Positions 1 through 10,830 of a stretch of 64,000 nucleotides of DNA are shown here, piece after piece. Location of the stretch: positions 10,906,855 through 10,970,854 of the forward strand of contig OZ020491.1 in assembly GCA_963971405.1 (NCBI GenBank), in the 5' to 3' direction. Within the stretch, counting starts at the first letter, position 1. Each line of letters begins with the position of its first letter. Below the pieces are notes generated by a model. The model ran no database searches. It worked only from the letters and a program-made list of their open reading frames with translations, and was not told the origin of the DNA. A program made the position numbers and the translations under genes. The DNA comes from Psococerastis gibbosa. Taxonomy: Eukaryota; Arthropoda; Insecta; Psocodea; Psocidae.

Positions 1-330
1 CTATCGATGATTTCTACCTTCAGGCATGTTTTAGGTGTTAAATTGAGTAACGAAACCGGACAGGTTACTTGCCCAAAAAACTATTTGGTTTTGTGCAAAA
101 AAAATGAAAATTCACGCTCAATAATACATTGCGTGCCCTGCCATTATTGCTGTGTGGTAATGTAATGTAATGTCTGACCTATCAAGAATTTACTTCACCT
201 CCAGTGACGTCAGGTGGGCAGCCCCCCCCCCAATTTTAAATTTAACAATAGGAAAATTATTTACCATGCTATTACTCATTTTCTATATCTACTAATTTTG
301 ATAAATTGGAAAGCATGTTCGAGTAAACTC
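1..330 (+). repeat. 3' part of TIR repeat R1 (cut by window edge)
   Basis: This stretch aligns by eye with 54165-54605: both run through CGATGATTTCTACCTTCAGG, a GAGTAAC block, a poly-C run and a terminal AAATTGGAAAGCATGTTCGA. The full copy at 53721-54579 has 16-bp inverted ends, so this is the right part of a second copy in the same orientation. No coding potential seen. Confidence 0.7.
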
Positions 331-404
331 GGACCGGCTCTTCTTATTGGCGACTGGCTTTAAGTCTGAAGTGGGTCCATCGCATGATTACGAGTTGCGC
401 GTAA

Positions 405-735
405 TTAAGCCCCGCCTTCTTCTTCTTTCTTCTGTAGTTGCAATCTAGCGATTGGTTTGCAGCAAATCTTTCCACCTCCTTCTCCACTCCTCCCTGTCTT
501 GGGCCGTTCTCTTGAGTTCCAAGTAGGTTCCGCCCCGCCTGGGCTGTGGGAAAACAGTGAGCCGCCCTTACAGCTGGGAAGAAATTCTGCTGTCGCATAT
601 ACGTCTGGGCCACACTTGGCAAACGACCCGTCACCTAGTTACCATATCAGTGACGTACCAATGACAGTGGCGCATGTCCTGCTGACCTGCCCAGAGCTTC
701 GGTACACCCTGCAACACATGGTTGGCCTACCATAG
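405..735. mobile_element. Two non-LTR reverse transcriptase 3' scraps
   Basis: On the minus strand, 405-530 resembles the end of the RT copy at 13195-13990 (both contain the AGCGATTGGTTNGCAGCAA stretch). On the plus strand, about 640-735 encodes PMTVAHVLLTCPELR, the zinc-knuckle-like tail typical of non-LTR RT C-termini (mTVeHvLLtCpeyR). Both are short dead fragments. Confidence 0.5.
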
Positions 736-907
736 ACCTTAGGTCAACCCCGCTGAGGTGAGTCAGGGGCTGATAACAACATTAGCGAGGAAGCCCAGAA
801 GAGGAAGGCGTCAATTTATTAAATTTATGTACAATTTTAAGAGTAGTTCTTTAGCGCGAATTGCACACTGCAAAATAACGTAATATTTAACGGTTTAAAC
901 ATAAATC

Positions 908-1087
908 AATAACGACTTTTTGTTGTATTACTAAGCCCACCTAGTGAAGTTAGGGCTATAATGCTCTCTCTTACATTCAACAAGAAAGATCCGGGGCCGC
1001 CTGCTTTATATGCAGGGAATGCAATAAGGGTGGCACTCGAACCCAGAACCTTTCGGGTGAAAGACAATTCCACTACTCTACATGTCT
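908..1087 (-). mobile_element. SINE-A copy (tRNA-headed)
   Basis: Read on the minus strand it starts with a tRNA-like head (TAGAGTAGTGG, then GGGTTCGAGTGCC as B box). The body contains TGTAAGAGAGAGCATTATAGCC, GGCTTAGTAATACAACAAAA and ends AAAGTCGTTATT. The same order is found at 56870-57066 and 57240-57428. It ends 26 bp before the first visible BTB exon. Confidence 0.7.
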
Positions 1088-1113
1088 TAAATGTATGTAT
1101 TTATTACTTATAG

Positions 1114-4100
1114 AGAAGGCTTTGAGATCATGTCCCGCGCCAACCAGATTCGGTCCTTGACTCGAACACTGGAGCAAGCTATTGAGGAGCTGCCTGTGTT
1201 CTTACTGCGCTTAGAGGAAGTTACGGGAGTATTGGATCATAAATTTGAGTGGAATGAATCTCAGTTTTGCATCAAAGTTGGCACGGCCAAAGTGGTAAGT
1301 GTACCGGGAAAGATCATTCAATTTTTATGATAATTTTATTTCAGAACTACACTTTATTATAAAAATCAATCGTAAATGTTACCAATGCGCTCCGTAACCA
1401 CTCATCTTATCGTCTCCCTAAAGTCAGAAAGTCAAACTTTTTAGGGAAATTGAGTTATGATCAGATTTAGTGACCTTTTTCTACCTTTGCATGTGACGAA
1501 AAAAAAGCATACGCGAAACTAAGGCGAAAATTGTCTATTAGGAAGGCGTTTGTTATGAGCAAAAGCCTCTTTAAACACAATTTCGAAATTTTCGGTTTGA
1601 TGAGACGCCCTTCTGACTTTAGGGTGACGATATTCTGATCAAAAAAAAGGATGTTCCACGGTATCCTGGATCAATAAAATCAACAATGTATAAATGATTT
1701 TTTTTTTTTTTCGTTAAAAATTGTATCGACATTGAACCTTTAGTCAACACCTCCAAAAGTAAACAAACAAAACGGGGAACTAGGCGATACGAAGTTCACC
1801 GGGGTCCGCTAGTAATTTCATATTTTTTACATTTCCATTTGTATAAACTCGTATAAACTTCGCGATGTACGGGGACTTGAAGAAGCTGACCGAGGACTGA
1901 ACGCAATGCAGGATTCGGTGCGTGTTGCTGCAAAGCAACCCCTAGTGGTTGTTCACCAGAAAAAGAAACCTTTGCCATATTGTGTTCTTTTTACTTTGCA
2001 ACAGACGTTACAGTATATTAACATGAACGTGCTGTTTTTCAGTGCGAAATCCTTAAAAAGTTGGTAATGGAGAAGTACATCGTCAAGGAAATTATGGTTG
2101 AGTTGTGTCAACTGGTGGACCACAAGAGTTTTTCCGAGAGCGTGGTAGCACTGGGCCTCCTGGATCCGGCGGACGTCCCGGCCTCTGATACTGTTGACCC
2201 AAAGACTGATGGAAAAGCATCGAAGGACTGCTCTTGCAAGGTATTAAAGCAACCTTTGATAGGCTTTATTAAGCGGTAACCCAGGCAACTAACTGATGTA
2301 TTTAAAAATTAATTTTATTTCATAGTATCTAGGGCTATTTTGGCATTTTGAATCCATTTTAAGGCTGCTCTATAAGCAAAGCATTGGGTGTTTTACCTAG
2401 TTATTTTTAGAAATTTATAATTATTTATTTGTTATCATTTAAAAAACGTTCTACCGATTAGGGAAGTGTTGAATAAAAAAATACTAAGCTGTGTTTTCGT
2501 TCTTTTCAATCTTTTACTTTCTTACAATACTGACCATATAGGAATTATAGGATACAAAATGGCGGATGACAATATCCGGGTATATAGTGCTTTAAGGGCC
2601 AACCGGAGTCGCCCATATTCCAGTTTCTTTTCAAACTTCAATTTCTCATGAAATATGGAACGCAGAACAATGAAAAAAATACAGTCCCAAGAAGAATTTT
2701 TTCTCCTAATTTTGATACATAGTATGTGGCCTTAACTAACCCCAATTCGCCACAGTTGATGAACTCCTTCAACTTGAACTCCTGAATGACCGTTATTTTT
2801 TGCGTATCAAGTTCACTAACTATAGCCGATCGGTATTGATGATTGCAACGTACTATGTATCAAAATTAGGATAAAAAATTCTTCTTGCGACTCAGCATTT
2901 TTTCATTGTTCTACGTTCGATATTTCATGAGAAATTGAAGTTTGCACAGAAATTGAATATCGGCGACTCCGGTTTGCCCTTAATAGTATCCATTTAAATT
3001 TTAATTGAAATAACACTACCGGTTTCGATTTTACATCATCATCAGGTGATCCTCCTTCCAATCTTTCAAGAATGGCTTGCCCGAGACATTCAAATCTCCG
3101 CCTCCATAGTTCAGGGCACGGTGTGACGCTGTCTCCCTGTTCAACAAGCAGTGTCTTCCAGTGTGCAGATTTCTCGATGGGATAACCCTTTGTCGGAAAA
3201 TGCTTCCGAAAGGGACCGTGTCCCGTCAAAGCTGTCGTGATCATATGCCCTTGGCACCTAGTGGGGGGGGGGGGGGTCATTTAAACAAAATGGGGACAAC
3301 TACAACACGAGGCAACGGGGAGACCTTGTAAGGCCAGCGCCACGCACAGCCAAGTGTGAGCTACTGTACTACAAGGTTTCGCCTTCCTTAGAAAACTCCC
3401 GATTAAACTGAGAGCGGCGAGAAATGCTTCTAGCGTCCCTAAATTGCTTAGAAACCATCTCTTAGGGAAAGCTTTCTACACTGTCAGAGGCACTAGCACA
3501 ATGACAATGATAGAACTACCAGATTTTGACGATTTTACTTTATACTTTCTTGTCAATTACTTGTATTGTATAATTTAACAGAAATATATTTATTTATTTA
3601 TTTACTAGTCTTCGACCTCGTACTAGCATAAGGTCCTTCAGACCTTTGTCTAGTCTAATGTAATCCCAATCACAGCTTTTAATTGTTTTGCAGCTGAATT
3701 TAATGGACAGCTTATCGAAATCTCCCTGCGCACAAAATAATCCACTGTCTGATGCCGCAGCTGCCCTGCTGAAGTCACAAGTTGAAACTGATGTGGTATT
3801 CGAAGTCTTAGAAGACGGTGGTAATGTAGTCAATTTCAATGCACATCGGGTCATTGTAGCAGCTCGCTGTGACTGGTTTCGAAGAGCCCTCCTGTCAGGT
3901 ATTATTATTATCATCTACAGCGTTTACTGTGCGAGCCCCCGACAAGTTGATTAACTTGGGGGCCCACAGGTTATTTGTATTATAAGGGTATAATTGTTAA
4001 TTTATAAATATATTCCTTCGGCGCAGGGGAGTACCGGCCGAAGAAGAAAAAAAAAAAAAAAAAGAAGAAGAAGGGCAACGAATACAGACTTCTAGATGTA

Positions 4101-6743
4101 CTACCAATAGGAAAACTACAAATGCCAACGGCCTTACCATGTTGATTCCATTAGAGCAGAGCATGTTCCAAACTGCGGCAACTTGGTAGTGTGCACAGCG
4201 TTGGCAGGGGAACCTGGTGGGACATGATAACTCGCTCAGGCAGTATAAGTCGAATCCTGGTCACCTCCGATTTAATCGTGTGACTTTACCATGTTCCCCA
4301 AGTGGTTCGGAATCCACTATAATCAGGAGGTCCACCCTGTTAGTCAACTCCCCTTTCCCCGAGGTGAAAGAGTCTGCCCTTAGGGTGCCTCAAGTTAAAA
4401 AACAGACTCACTCCCCCCGCCAGGCTGACAGGGTTGCTTAATGCAGAAATGCTGAAAGCAGGCGTTAGAAACAACAGGAAAACTACAAATATCTTATAAT
4501 CAAGAATAACTATTTTAAGTATTTATGCAAAATTGTGGGAAACACACAGAATAAGAGGCAACTGAGAAATGAAGACATATTGCGACAGCCTATAACGCAT
4601 AACAAGTATGGCAGACGCCTTAATGACTCAGTTTTACCAGAGATATAACAAATTGCCACTTAAACTAAAAAAATTGAATAAAATAGGGAAAAAGAAAAAA
4701 AGAAATAAAAAATACTTAATTTCAAATACAGACTATTAGCCACAATTATCTTGTCTTTCATATAGGGATCTCATTCATTTGGCAGGAGGCTAGAGTGGCT
4801 GCTCTTTAATGGCTTATTATTATTTACCATTAATTAAAATTATATCTTGCAGTGCCACTGCTCTATGATCGCTCGAAAAGGCGGCAATTCCACCGACCTC
4901 GTTTTTCATAATGCACGTGCATGACCTGGTAGCAGACATCAGTCTCTGTCATATTTTAAGGAGATTATAATGTAGATACTTAACTTATCTATTATAAATT
5001 AAGTTATAATATGGTAGAGACTTATTAATGATGTCTACTACCACGTCAATGTCACGTGCATTATGAAAAACGAGGTCGGTGGAATTGCCGCCTAAGCGGA
5101 AGTTTGAACATAACAAATTTTTTCAATATATGTCCGGGGTTACCGAACAGGGGAAAAAGTGAAAGTGAAGTGGGCTTTTTATGGACGTAGGCGACCTTTT
5201 AGTGTGCTGAGTTTTTGTAAGTAGGATCGTGTGGGTTGGTTAGGCGCCTATTCCACCGACGTCAATAGTTCACTATTGACGTGGTAGCAGACATTAAAGA
5301 CAGTGTAAAAATGTCTGCTACCACGTCAATATCAGCAATATTTTGACTATTGACGTTGGTGGAATAAGCGCCTTAACAGCTATCGGGATCGCACTGGACA
5401 ACTATTACTTAGTTTAATTTTTAGGCATGCAGGAAGATATTCACCGTCGCATTCAAGTTCACGAGACGAACCCGCAGGTCTTCTCTATTTTCCTAAAATA
5501 TCTTTACTCGGGAAGACTGGGATCCTCCCCGACTGGCGAACAGCTTGCTGAACTTCTGCTGCTAAGTGATCGTTACGAAGTGGACGACTTGAAGACTGCA
5601 TGTGAGGAAGCCCTGAAAACCTACTTAAACGGGGACTCGCTCTTTGACCTTTTACAACTGGCTGACCAATTTAACGCTCTTTCATTGAAGGTTCGTATGT
5701 TAGACCAGTGTCTGTCTTGTTATATCCTTGGCGCTTTTTACATTGCGTTCTGATCTTTCGTAAGCTGTTAAATGAAAAACGTATTGTTTTCTGTCAAATG
5801 ACCTTTTTGAATTGTTGTTTTTTCAAAATTATATAAAAAAAACTATTTAAGAATAGTATATCGGCAGCCCAAAATTTAATATTTTATTTTATTAACTAAG
5901 CAAGGTATTAAAGATTTGGCTCATTTAAGTTGTAGAAGACTACTTCGTGCATAATATTTTTAATTTTTAGTACCGTAGCTTTTTCATAAACATGATAATA
6001 ATTTATGAACAATAAATCCAACAAGGGAGTTATTTCTCTGGCATCGAAGCAAAAACCAAAAAACCATCGTCTTCCTCGATTTCAGCAATCTTGTGCAGAG
6101 CTCATAAAAGACGAGCCTTCCTTACTTTGCCAAGACGTTTGTCGTGATCTGCCTACAAAGTTGGTGAAGGAAATTCATAGCTGGACTAAGCACGCCTCCC
6201 CACGAAACCGATTCTTCCGCCGCGATGCCAAAGTTCACAGTCTTCTTTCCTTGTCTGGCAGAGTGCCCGGGAATCATTCAAGGTAAATATTTCACTACCC
6301 TGGTTGCTAAACATGCTGTCAACGTACATCTGACCTTCTGAGGTGATACAGTTGTATCTGTTTCCCATTACATTATCCAAAGGATTTGCCAACTTTCAAA
6401 GCAAGTTTGAAGCTAATTTCGACTTCAATGGCGAGGTCATGCGGTCTCATTACTCGATACGGGTACTAACCTACAGAGGCGACTGAAGAGGTCAATAGGA
6501 TACATTCATTAAATTCATTGTATGCGATTAACCTTTTTTTAATACAAAAATAGGTCAACCGAAGTTAAATAAACATAATTTTATATTTCTTTCAGTCGCT
6601 CAGATGAAATGAATGAAGCGGTTGTCAGACTGCGAAACGTTGTTGGAGATGCATTTTCCAGAAGCCACCTAGAGAACATTCTCCTGGCTGCTGACTTGGA
6701 TCTGAACCGAGCCCTTGATCTTTTCTACTTCACCAGCTCCTAA
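1114..6743 (+). CDS. BTB/POZ domain protein with C-terminal UBA-like segment (5' end outside window)
   Basis: Six exons join in phase: 1114-1294, 2043-2240, 3694-3898, 5425-5690, 6086-6282, 6596-6743 (stop TAA 6741-6743). All introns are GT-AG. They encode 397 visible residues. Residues 1-126 are helical and unassigned. The BTB domain covers about 150-265, with VETDVVFEVLEDGG, the hallmark HRVIVAARCDWFRRAL and FLKYLYSGRL. A BACK-like helical stretch follows (ADQFNALSLKQSCAELI, then VCRDLPTKLVKEI). The last 45 residues (VVRLRNVVGDAFSR to ALDLFYFTSS) look like a small three-helix UBA/CUE-type domain. BTB proteins commonly act as Cullin-3 adaptors; that role is inference here. The first exon opens with one base completing a codon, so earlier coding exons probably lie upstream, though an ATG exists at 1130. 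Introns carry a MITE, two hairpin elements and a SINE. A possible poly(A) signal AATAAA is at 6989-6994. I could not name an ortholog. Confidence 0.85.
1408..1632. mobile_element. Short TIR element (MITE) in BTB intron
   Basis: The ends read TATCGTCTCCCTAAAGTCAGAA on the left and TTCTGACTTTAGGGTGACGATA on the right, nearly perfect inverted repeats of about 22 bp. Between them is about 180 bp of AT-rich noncoding DNA. No superfamily assigned. Confidence 0.6.
2596..2989. mobile_element. Long-TIR MITE with TTAA flanks, copy 1
   Basis: Nearly the whole element is palindromic: it begins GGGCCAACCGGAGTCGCC and ends GGCGACTCCGGTTTGCCC. TTAA sits directly outside each end (2592-2595, 2990-2993). A close relative with the same TTAA flanks lies at 61819-62182. 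TTAA duplication is characteristic of piggyBac-type transposition; that assignment is inference. Confidence 0.75.
2994..3275 (-). mobile_element. Retroelement 3' fragment with hammerhead-like core
   Basis: The minus strand encodes TALTGHGPFRKHFPTKGYPI, followed by a Trp/Arg-rich stretch, reminiscent of the TGHGxF motif near non-LTR RT C-termini. Downstream on the same strand, 3045-3022 reads CTGATGA, a short GAT/ATC stem and GAAAC, then CCGGTA (see findings). Confidence 0.45.
3276..3600 (+). mobile_element. Non-LTR retroelement 3' end, copy 1 of 3
   Basis: The plus strand reads [19 protein letters not shown] and a degraded tail with stops, then the same noncoding 3' segment ending in repeated TTTATTTA. 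Two more copies are at 41585-41880 (-) and 60408-60779 (-). It is 5' truncated and dead. Confidence 0.7.
4129..4476 (+). mobile_element. SINE-B copy
   Basis: It runs from GGCCTTACCATGTTGATTCC through GGCAGGGGAACCTGGTGGGA, a B-box-like GTCGAATCCTGG, CACTATAATCAGGAGGTCCA and TGCCCTTAGGGTGCCTCAAG to a 3' end GCTGAAAGCAGGCGTT. Other copies: 17301-17675 (+), 45117-45425 (-), 29402-29550 (-), 34216-34325 (+), and a variant in the 26326-26770 retroposon. Confidence 0.7.
4880..5092. mobile_element. Fold-back element a
   Basis: The ends GGCGGCAATTCCACCGACCT and AGGTCGGTGGAATTGCCGCC are exact reverse complements. Arms of about 40 bp continue through CGTTTTTCATAATGCACGTG. The core carries a variant GGTAGCAGACAT / ATGTCTACTACCACG and a second internal palindrome around AACTTATCTATTATAAATTAAGTT. 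It lies in the BTB intron. Confidence 0.85.
5243..5372. mobile_element. Fold-back element b (TTA duplication)
   Basis: The ends are GGCGCCTATTCCACCGACGT and ACGTTGGTGGAATAAGCGCC. The arm GTCAATAGTTCACTATTGAC leads to GTGGTAGCAGACATT with its complement. TTA flanks both sides (5240-5242, 5373-5375). It ends 52 bp before a BTB exon. Confidence 0.85.
5886..6003. repeat. Half copy of the 21445-21725 palindromic repeat
   Basis: GTATTAAAGATTTGGCTCAT and GTTGTAGAAGACTACTTC match the left arm at 21475-21520. It sits in the last-but-one BTB intron; only one arm is present. Confidence 0.55.
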
Positions 6744-7081
6744 ATGACCTACCTAAATCTTCACCACCTGTTTTAGCCAATTATGTGACGAAGGTAAATT
6801 CGCACTCACTAATTGGGTTCTTGTACACGCACAAATTATTTTTTAAATATGTCGTAGAAAATTATGGACATTGTGCGTTCATCTTAAACCAAAGATCCCT
6901 CATGAGATATTACTGCAATCGAATTGCAAACATTTTGTTGATCCACTAGTCAATTCTGTAAGATGTGATCCGTATGGAAAGTATTCGTAATAAATACTGA
7001 ATGGTACCATCTACCGCCACTAGCTGTGCCGTACAGTATTATTTACCGCGATATTTCAACCGTTGAGGGTAGCCGCCGTTA

Positions 7082-7327
7082 GGCCCGGTACACAAGGCCG
7101 ATTCTCGCAAACGCGATTGGCCGACGCATTTTCCATTGGGCTAGCAGAAGATTTGTCGATTTTGGAAACTGGCTTGAAGCCGACCCAACGAAAGTGCACG
7201 GTTTTCCTCTAGACACGCCAGATAATAGAAATCTTCTGAAGTAAACTCTGTGTCTGTGGTTTGCACCAACCATTGCAATGGAAGACGTCGCCAAATCGCG
7301 AGTGTAACCGTCCGTGTGTACCGTGCT
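7082..7327. mobile_element. MITE with GGTACACA termini (TTA duplication)
   Basis: Starts GGCCCGGTACACAAGG and ends CCGTGTGTACCGTGCT, with TTA at 7079-7081 and 7328-7330. The inner sequence GGCGTGTCTAGAGGAAAAC (reverse strand) is shared with 49505-49735, a second copy in opposite orientation. The 3-bp TTA duplication would fit PIF/Harbinger, by inference. Confidence 0.65.
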
Positions 7328-7330
7328 TTA

Positions 7331-8095
7331 ATGGGTTGTTTGTTTTTATTATTATTATTATTATTTTTAAGATAAACCAACTGTAATCTTCTTAATTTTA
7401 CTATCCCACTCTTTATAGTTTTCTTTGAATCATACAGTATTAAAATGAAACTAATTCATTAGTTAGTTGTTAAGCTATGAACTATTAATTAAATATGAAT
7501 GTATTGATTGTGATTTTTATAATTTTTATGGGGTTTTAAGAGACTGATAACCTCTAATGTTAAATTTTTTCTCTAAAATTTTATTCGTGTAGGCTTAAGA
7601 TATCTTAATACTTGGTGGCATTCTTCGTATAAATATGCTGTGTGATATTTATTACTTTTGACCAACGACGTATGTTACCTAGACGGAGCTGACCCATTTC
7701 ATTTGCTGCATCATTTAGAGGACATTATTCCAAACTTGTACGCAGATGATCTGTGTTTCTATGTACAACGATTTATATGGGCCTACACGTTTGTCCTCGA
7801 GCTATGATTAGAGTTTGACTGCAGTATTTTCTACAGCGCTCCCTCTAGGTAGTGAAACTGTTTGTTTTTACTAAGATTGATCTCTTAAATAATGTTTCGG
7901 AGTAAATATTTTATTGCTTCTTTTTCATTGATGTATTAATTACCTAAGGCAAATTTGTGTGATTTATTTTATGACGGCAGCAAGTCTATGTATCGGTTTC
8001 ATATTCTCTGGTATTGTTACCTAACTTTCAAACTGTTATGTTGAAAAGGTACATTTTAAAGGGTTATCGTTTCAAATGTCAAAAAACATTGTTAC
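7331..8095. other. Gene-free AT-rich stretch
   Basis: No exon, RNA gene or clear repeat recognised. It contains a short ATT-repeat microsatellite near 7349-7366. Confidence 0.5.
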
Positions 8096-8440
8096 GACAT
8101 ACGAGACAATGGACCCCCGCATTTTCGGTTTTTGCACAGGCAATTTCTTATGACATTTCAATCGTGGAGTCATGAATGAGACGTAGTAACACCAATTAGC
8201 TATAGTTGTGGAACTCCTTCGACCTGGCATTCTCATGGACCGTTATTTTAAATAAAGCAAGTTCCATAACTGTGCCGAGCGGTGTTGGTGACGACACCAT
8301 AATGTGCATCACAACGTAGAGGAATATATTTTCTAGTTAATGACACCTTATTTGACGCTCTACCATCGATATTTTATGATATATTTGGCATTGCGCAAAA
8401 ATGGAAAATTTAGGGCTCCTTTGGCTCTTAACGGCTCCGA
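8096..8440. mobile_element. Diverged relative of the TTAA-flanked MITE
   Basis: Near its right end CGATATTTTATGATATATTT, AAAAATGGAAAATTTAGGGC and GGCTCTTA track the homologous end of the 2596-2989 copy. The middle has the same ACCGTTATTTT and CCGAGCGGTGTTGG-type landmarks. Heavily mutated. Confidence 0.4.
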
Positions 8441-8489
8441 AACCTGGAATCTTACTGTCAATGACGCAAACTGCGAGTATTGGATAGAA

Positions 8490-8830
8490 AGATAATAAGG
8501 AGGATCTATGGACCCCTATGCGAAGACGGAGAATGGCGTATAAGAAACAACGCCGAAATAGACCCAATACTCAACGGAGAAGACGTAGTCCGGTTCATAA
8601 AAGCGCAACGGATAAGATGGCTGTGACACGTCATAAGAATGTCAGACGACCGCATGCCGAAAAATATGTACAAAGCAAGCATGACAGGATGACGACTTGC
8701 CGGACGTCCTCGAAAACGCTGGAAGAATGAGATGGAAACTGACCTTCGCGAGTTAGGAGTCCGTAGATGGGGGAGTGTTGTACAAACCGAGATTACTGGA
8801 GGAGTCTTGTCGACACAAAACAAAACAAAA
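8490..8830 (+). pseudogene. Non-LTR reverse transcriptase C-terminal remnant
   Basis: With stops and frameshifts, the plus strand reads [20 protein letters not shown], then [28 protein letters not shown] and GRPRKRWKNEMETDL. These match the conserved tail of many arthropod endonuclease-reverse transcriptases (YGP..e.gewRiR, aqRlrWlGHv.RM). Dead; the palm domain is absent. Confidence 0.75.
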
Positions 8831-8974
8831 CAAAACATATATGAGTCGTAAGTCTATCTTTCACAGCCCCAATATTGATAACAGTGTCCAGAATATATAC
8901 ACTTTCTTCAAACCAACGGGCGAGACGATTGACTCATTGCTCTTGATTATACTCTGAATTATTGAGTAAATCCC

Positions 8975-9210
8975 TTTGAGGACTCGAATTACCGTTCTCC
9001 CGAATGAAATGCAAGCTCTTTAACCACTCGACCACAACTCTCTGCTTGAACTTAACTTTTGTCCCAACTAATGGCAACCACATCGTGTCTAATGTCATGC
9101 TTATGGGATCAGTATTCAGGGTCGTCACTGTTGCTTCTTGTAGCTTCTTCTGCTTGAAACTTGTCTCCCTAAAACCGATCCTTGCTTTGTTCCTTTTCAA
9201 TTTAAGGTCT
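8975..9210 (-). repeat. tRNA Ser/Leu-like head plus repeat R3
   Basis: On the minus strand, 9047-8975 reads GTGGTCGAGTGGTTAAAGAG (A-box like, very close to Ser/Leu tRNAs) and AATTCGAGTCCTC (B-box like). There is no matching acceptor stem, so it is not a functional tRNA. The adjacent 9050-9210 is repeated at 59693-59865 (TCTAATGTCATGCT, GGGATCAGTATTCAGGG). Confidence 0.45.
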
Positions 9211-9325
9211 TCAATCCAGACATGGTCTGATAAATGGGATTTATCTGGTTCTCCTAGTCTAACGCACCGTTTGTGATCCTGAACTCATTCTGGTAGTTAC
9301 CAACATGTCCTTCTCAGGACTAAGC

Positions 9326-9357
9326 CTGATGATGGGAGTTGCACCCACTCCCGAAAC
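9326..9357 (+). ncRNA. Hammerhead ribozyme-like core
   Basis: CTGATGA (9326-9332), a 6-bp stem GGGAGT/ACTCCC closed by a 7-nt loop, and GAAAC (9353-9357), followed by GTC. This fits the CUGANGA / stem II / GAAA / NUH layout with a minimal stem III (ACGU). Stem I is only about 2 bp, so activity is doubtful. Confidence 0.4.
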
Positions 9358-9439
9358 GTCGCCCCCTTCCCCTGGAGATGGGCTCCGCCCTAATTGTTCG
9401 AAAATTTGTGTGGTCCCTGCCTGTTATGACTATTAGCAC

Positions 9440-10243
9440 AGCAGGCAATGTCAGTTCAACTAACCCTTTGTTAAATAATATTACACACCATTGCCATTTT
9501 AACCTTTACCAATAGGAGTGTTTATTCAATTGACTTTAAATGTTACCTAACAGCGGGCCTGTTATAATTTTTCTATATACCCATTATTGTTGAACATTGA
9601 ATAGAGGCAAGTCTCAAAACATCGACTTTGATAATTTTATTTAGTTTAAAAAAAAAAAAATCTTGTTACGCTAAGAAAAGGGAGCCTTTTCTAAGTATTC
9701 CTGATTGTGATGTTGCTGTATGTTTATATGTAAATCTGTGTTGTTTTCAATGGCGTATAACTAATTTTACACTGATTGTCCTTGCTCTAGTATAATTTCT
9801 CTGCTTATGTGTCGATTATTTTCACTGATCTTTCATTCCTATTCATAAAAAATATAATATTGGCATTGTACTACATGTAAGAATTCATGTGATTTTTTTA
9901 ATTCGTTATGTTTATGTCCTAGATGGCATGTCATCTGATAAACTTCAATTTTTGTAATACCTAACAAAAGGGAAATTCTGAAATGAAGATTTTGTAAGTT
10001 ACCTTACATAGCATCTAAACTTTGGTTTGACCCAAAATCCGACACTTTATTTTTTATTCAGGTTTCTAGGCCTATGAATTTTTGTTATAAATGTATGTAA
10101 TCAATTTGATTTGTAAATAACTGGCTTAAGCGTCGTATTGCAGAGAATTTTCACTAAATGAGCAACTATTAACTATCCGGATTGTCCCAAACATATCCCA
10201 AATTCTGTCTGGTAGCCTATGATGCATACCTAAGGTGCCCATT
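9440..10243. other. Gene-free AT-rich stretch
   Basis: No exon or recognisable element. A fragment near 9468-9540 (ATTACACACCATTGCC..CTTTTACCAATAG-like) recurs near 22640-22680. Confidence 0.4.
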
Positions 10244-10530
10244 GGTGCCCATTCCACATACGTACAACGTCAATGAAAATTATGAAATTGAAGGGCATTT
10301 CAATTTTACTCTATGCCATTGATAAAATTGATCAATGATCAATTGATAATAGAGTAAAATCACAAACAATGAAACAAACAATCTAAAATTAAAAAATGGC
10401 GTCATGTGATATGACAAGTACAACTATTTTAATTGATTTCTCTAAAAAGAAAGCATTTCTGTATAAAAATTATAATAAGGATTAAATAATAAGGCGACGA
10501 AGAAAACAAATACAATTTCAAGAAATAAAT
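10244..10530 (+). mobile_element. Fold-back element o1 (one arm only)
   Basis: Begins GGTGCCCATTCCACATACGT and continues with ACAACGTCAATGAAAATTAT and the TGATCAATGATCAATTGATA core. It matches 14675-15090, where the reverse arm also occurs. The right arm has been replaced by repeat R4. Confidence 0.6.
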
Positions 10531-10535
10531 AAGCC

Positions 10536-10830
10536 ATAAGCCAACTATCAGAGATAAGTACCACCGTAAAAATTTCGAAGTCTTATACATTTCAGCATAG
10601 CAGAACGGACACCTGGACCCGGTCAAATCTCTTTACTTAGCCTTTGTGGACTATTTACCCATCGAAATTGCGTATTATTTATCTTCTGCAGGCTACATTA
10701 GCCGCCATATTGAAAACGGTCTACAGCCACGCGATGGTAAAAACTCTGTGGCTAGACCTAATCATACCATGTTTCGCTTATGGTTTCGGTCTAGCCAATC
10801 CGACAAATCAGCGGAACGAGCGTCCTAGTT
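10536..10830 (+). repeat. Interspersed repeat R4, copy 1
   Basis: CCATAAGCCAACTATCAGAG, GCATAGCAGAACGGA, CCTGGACCCGGTCAAA and CTACAGCCACGCGATGG recur as the reverse complement at 52061-52225. Noncoding. Confidence 0.6.
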
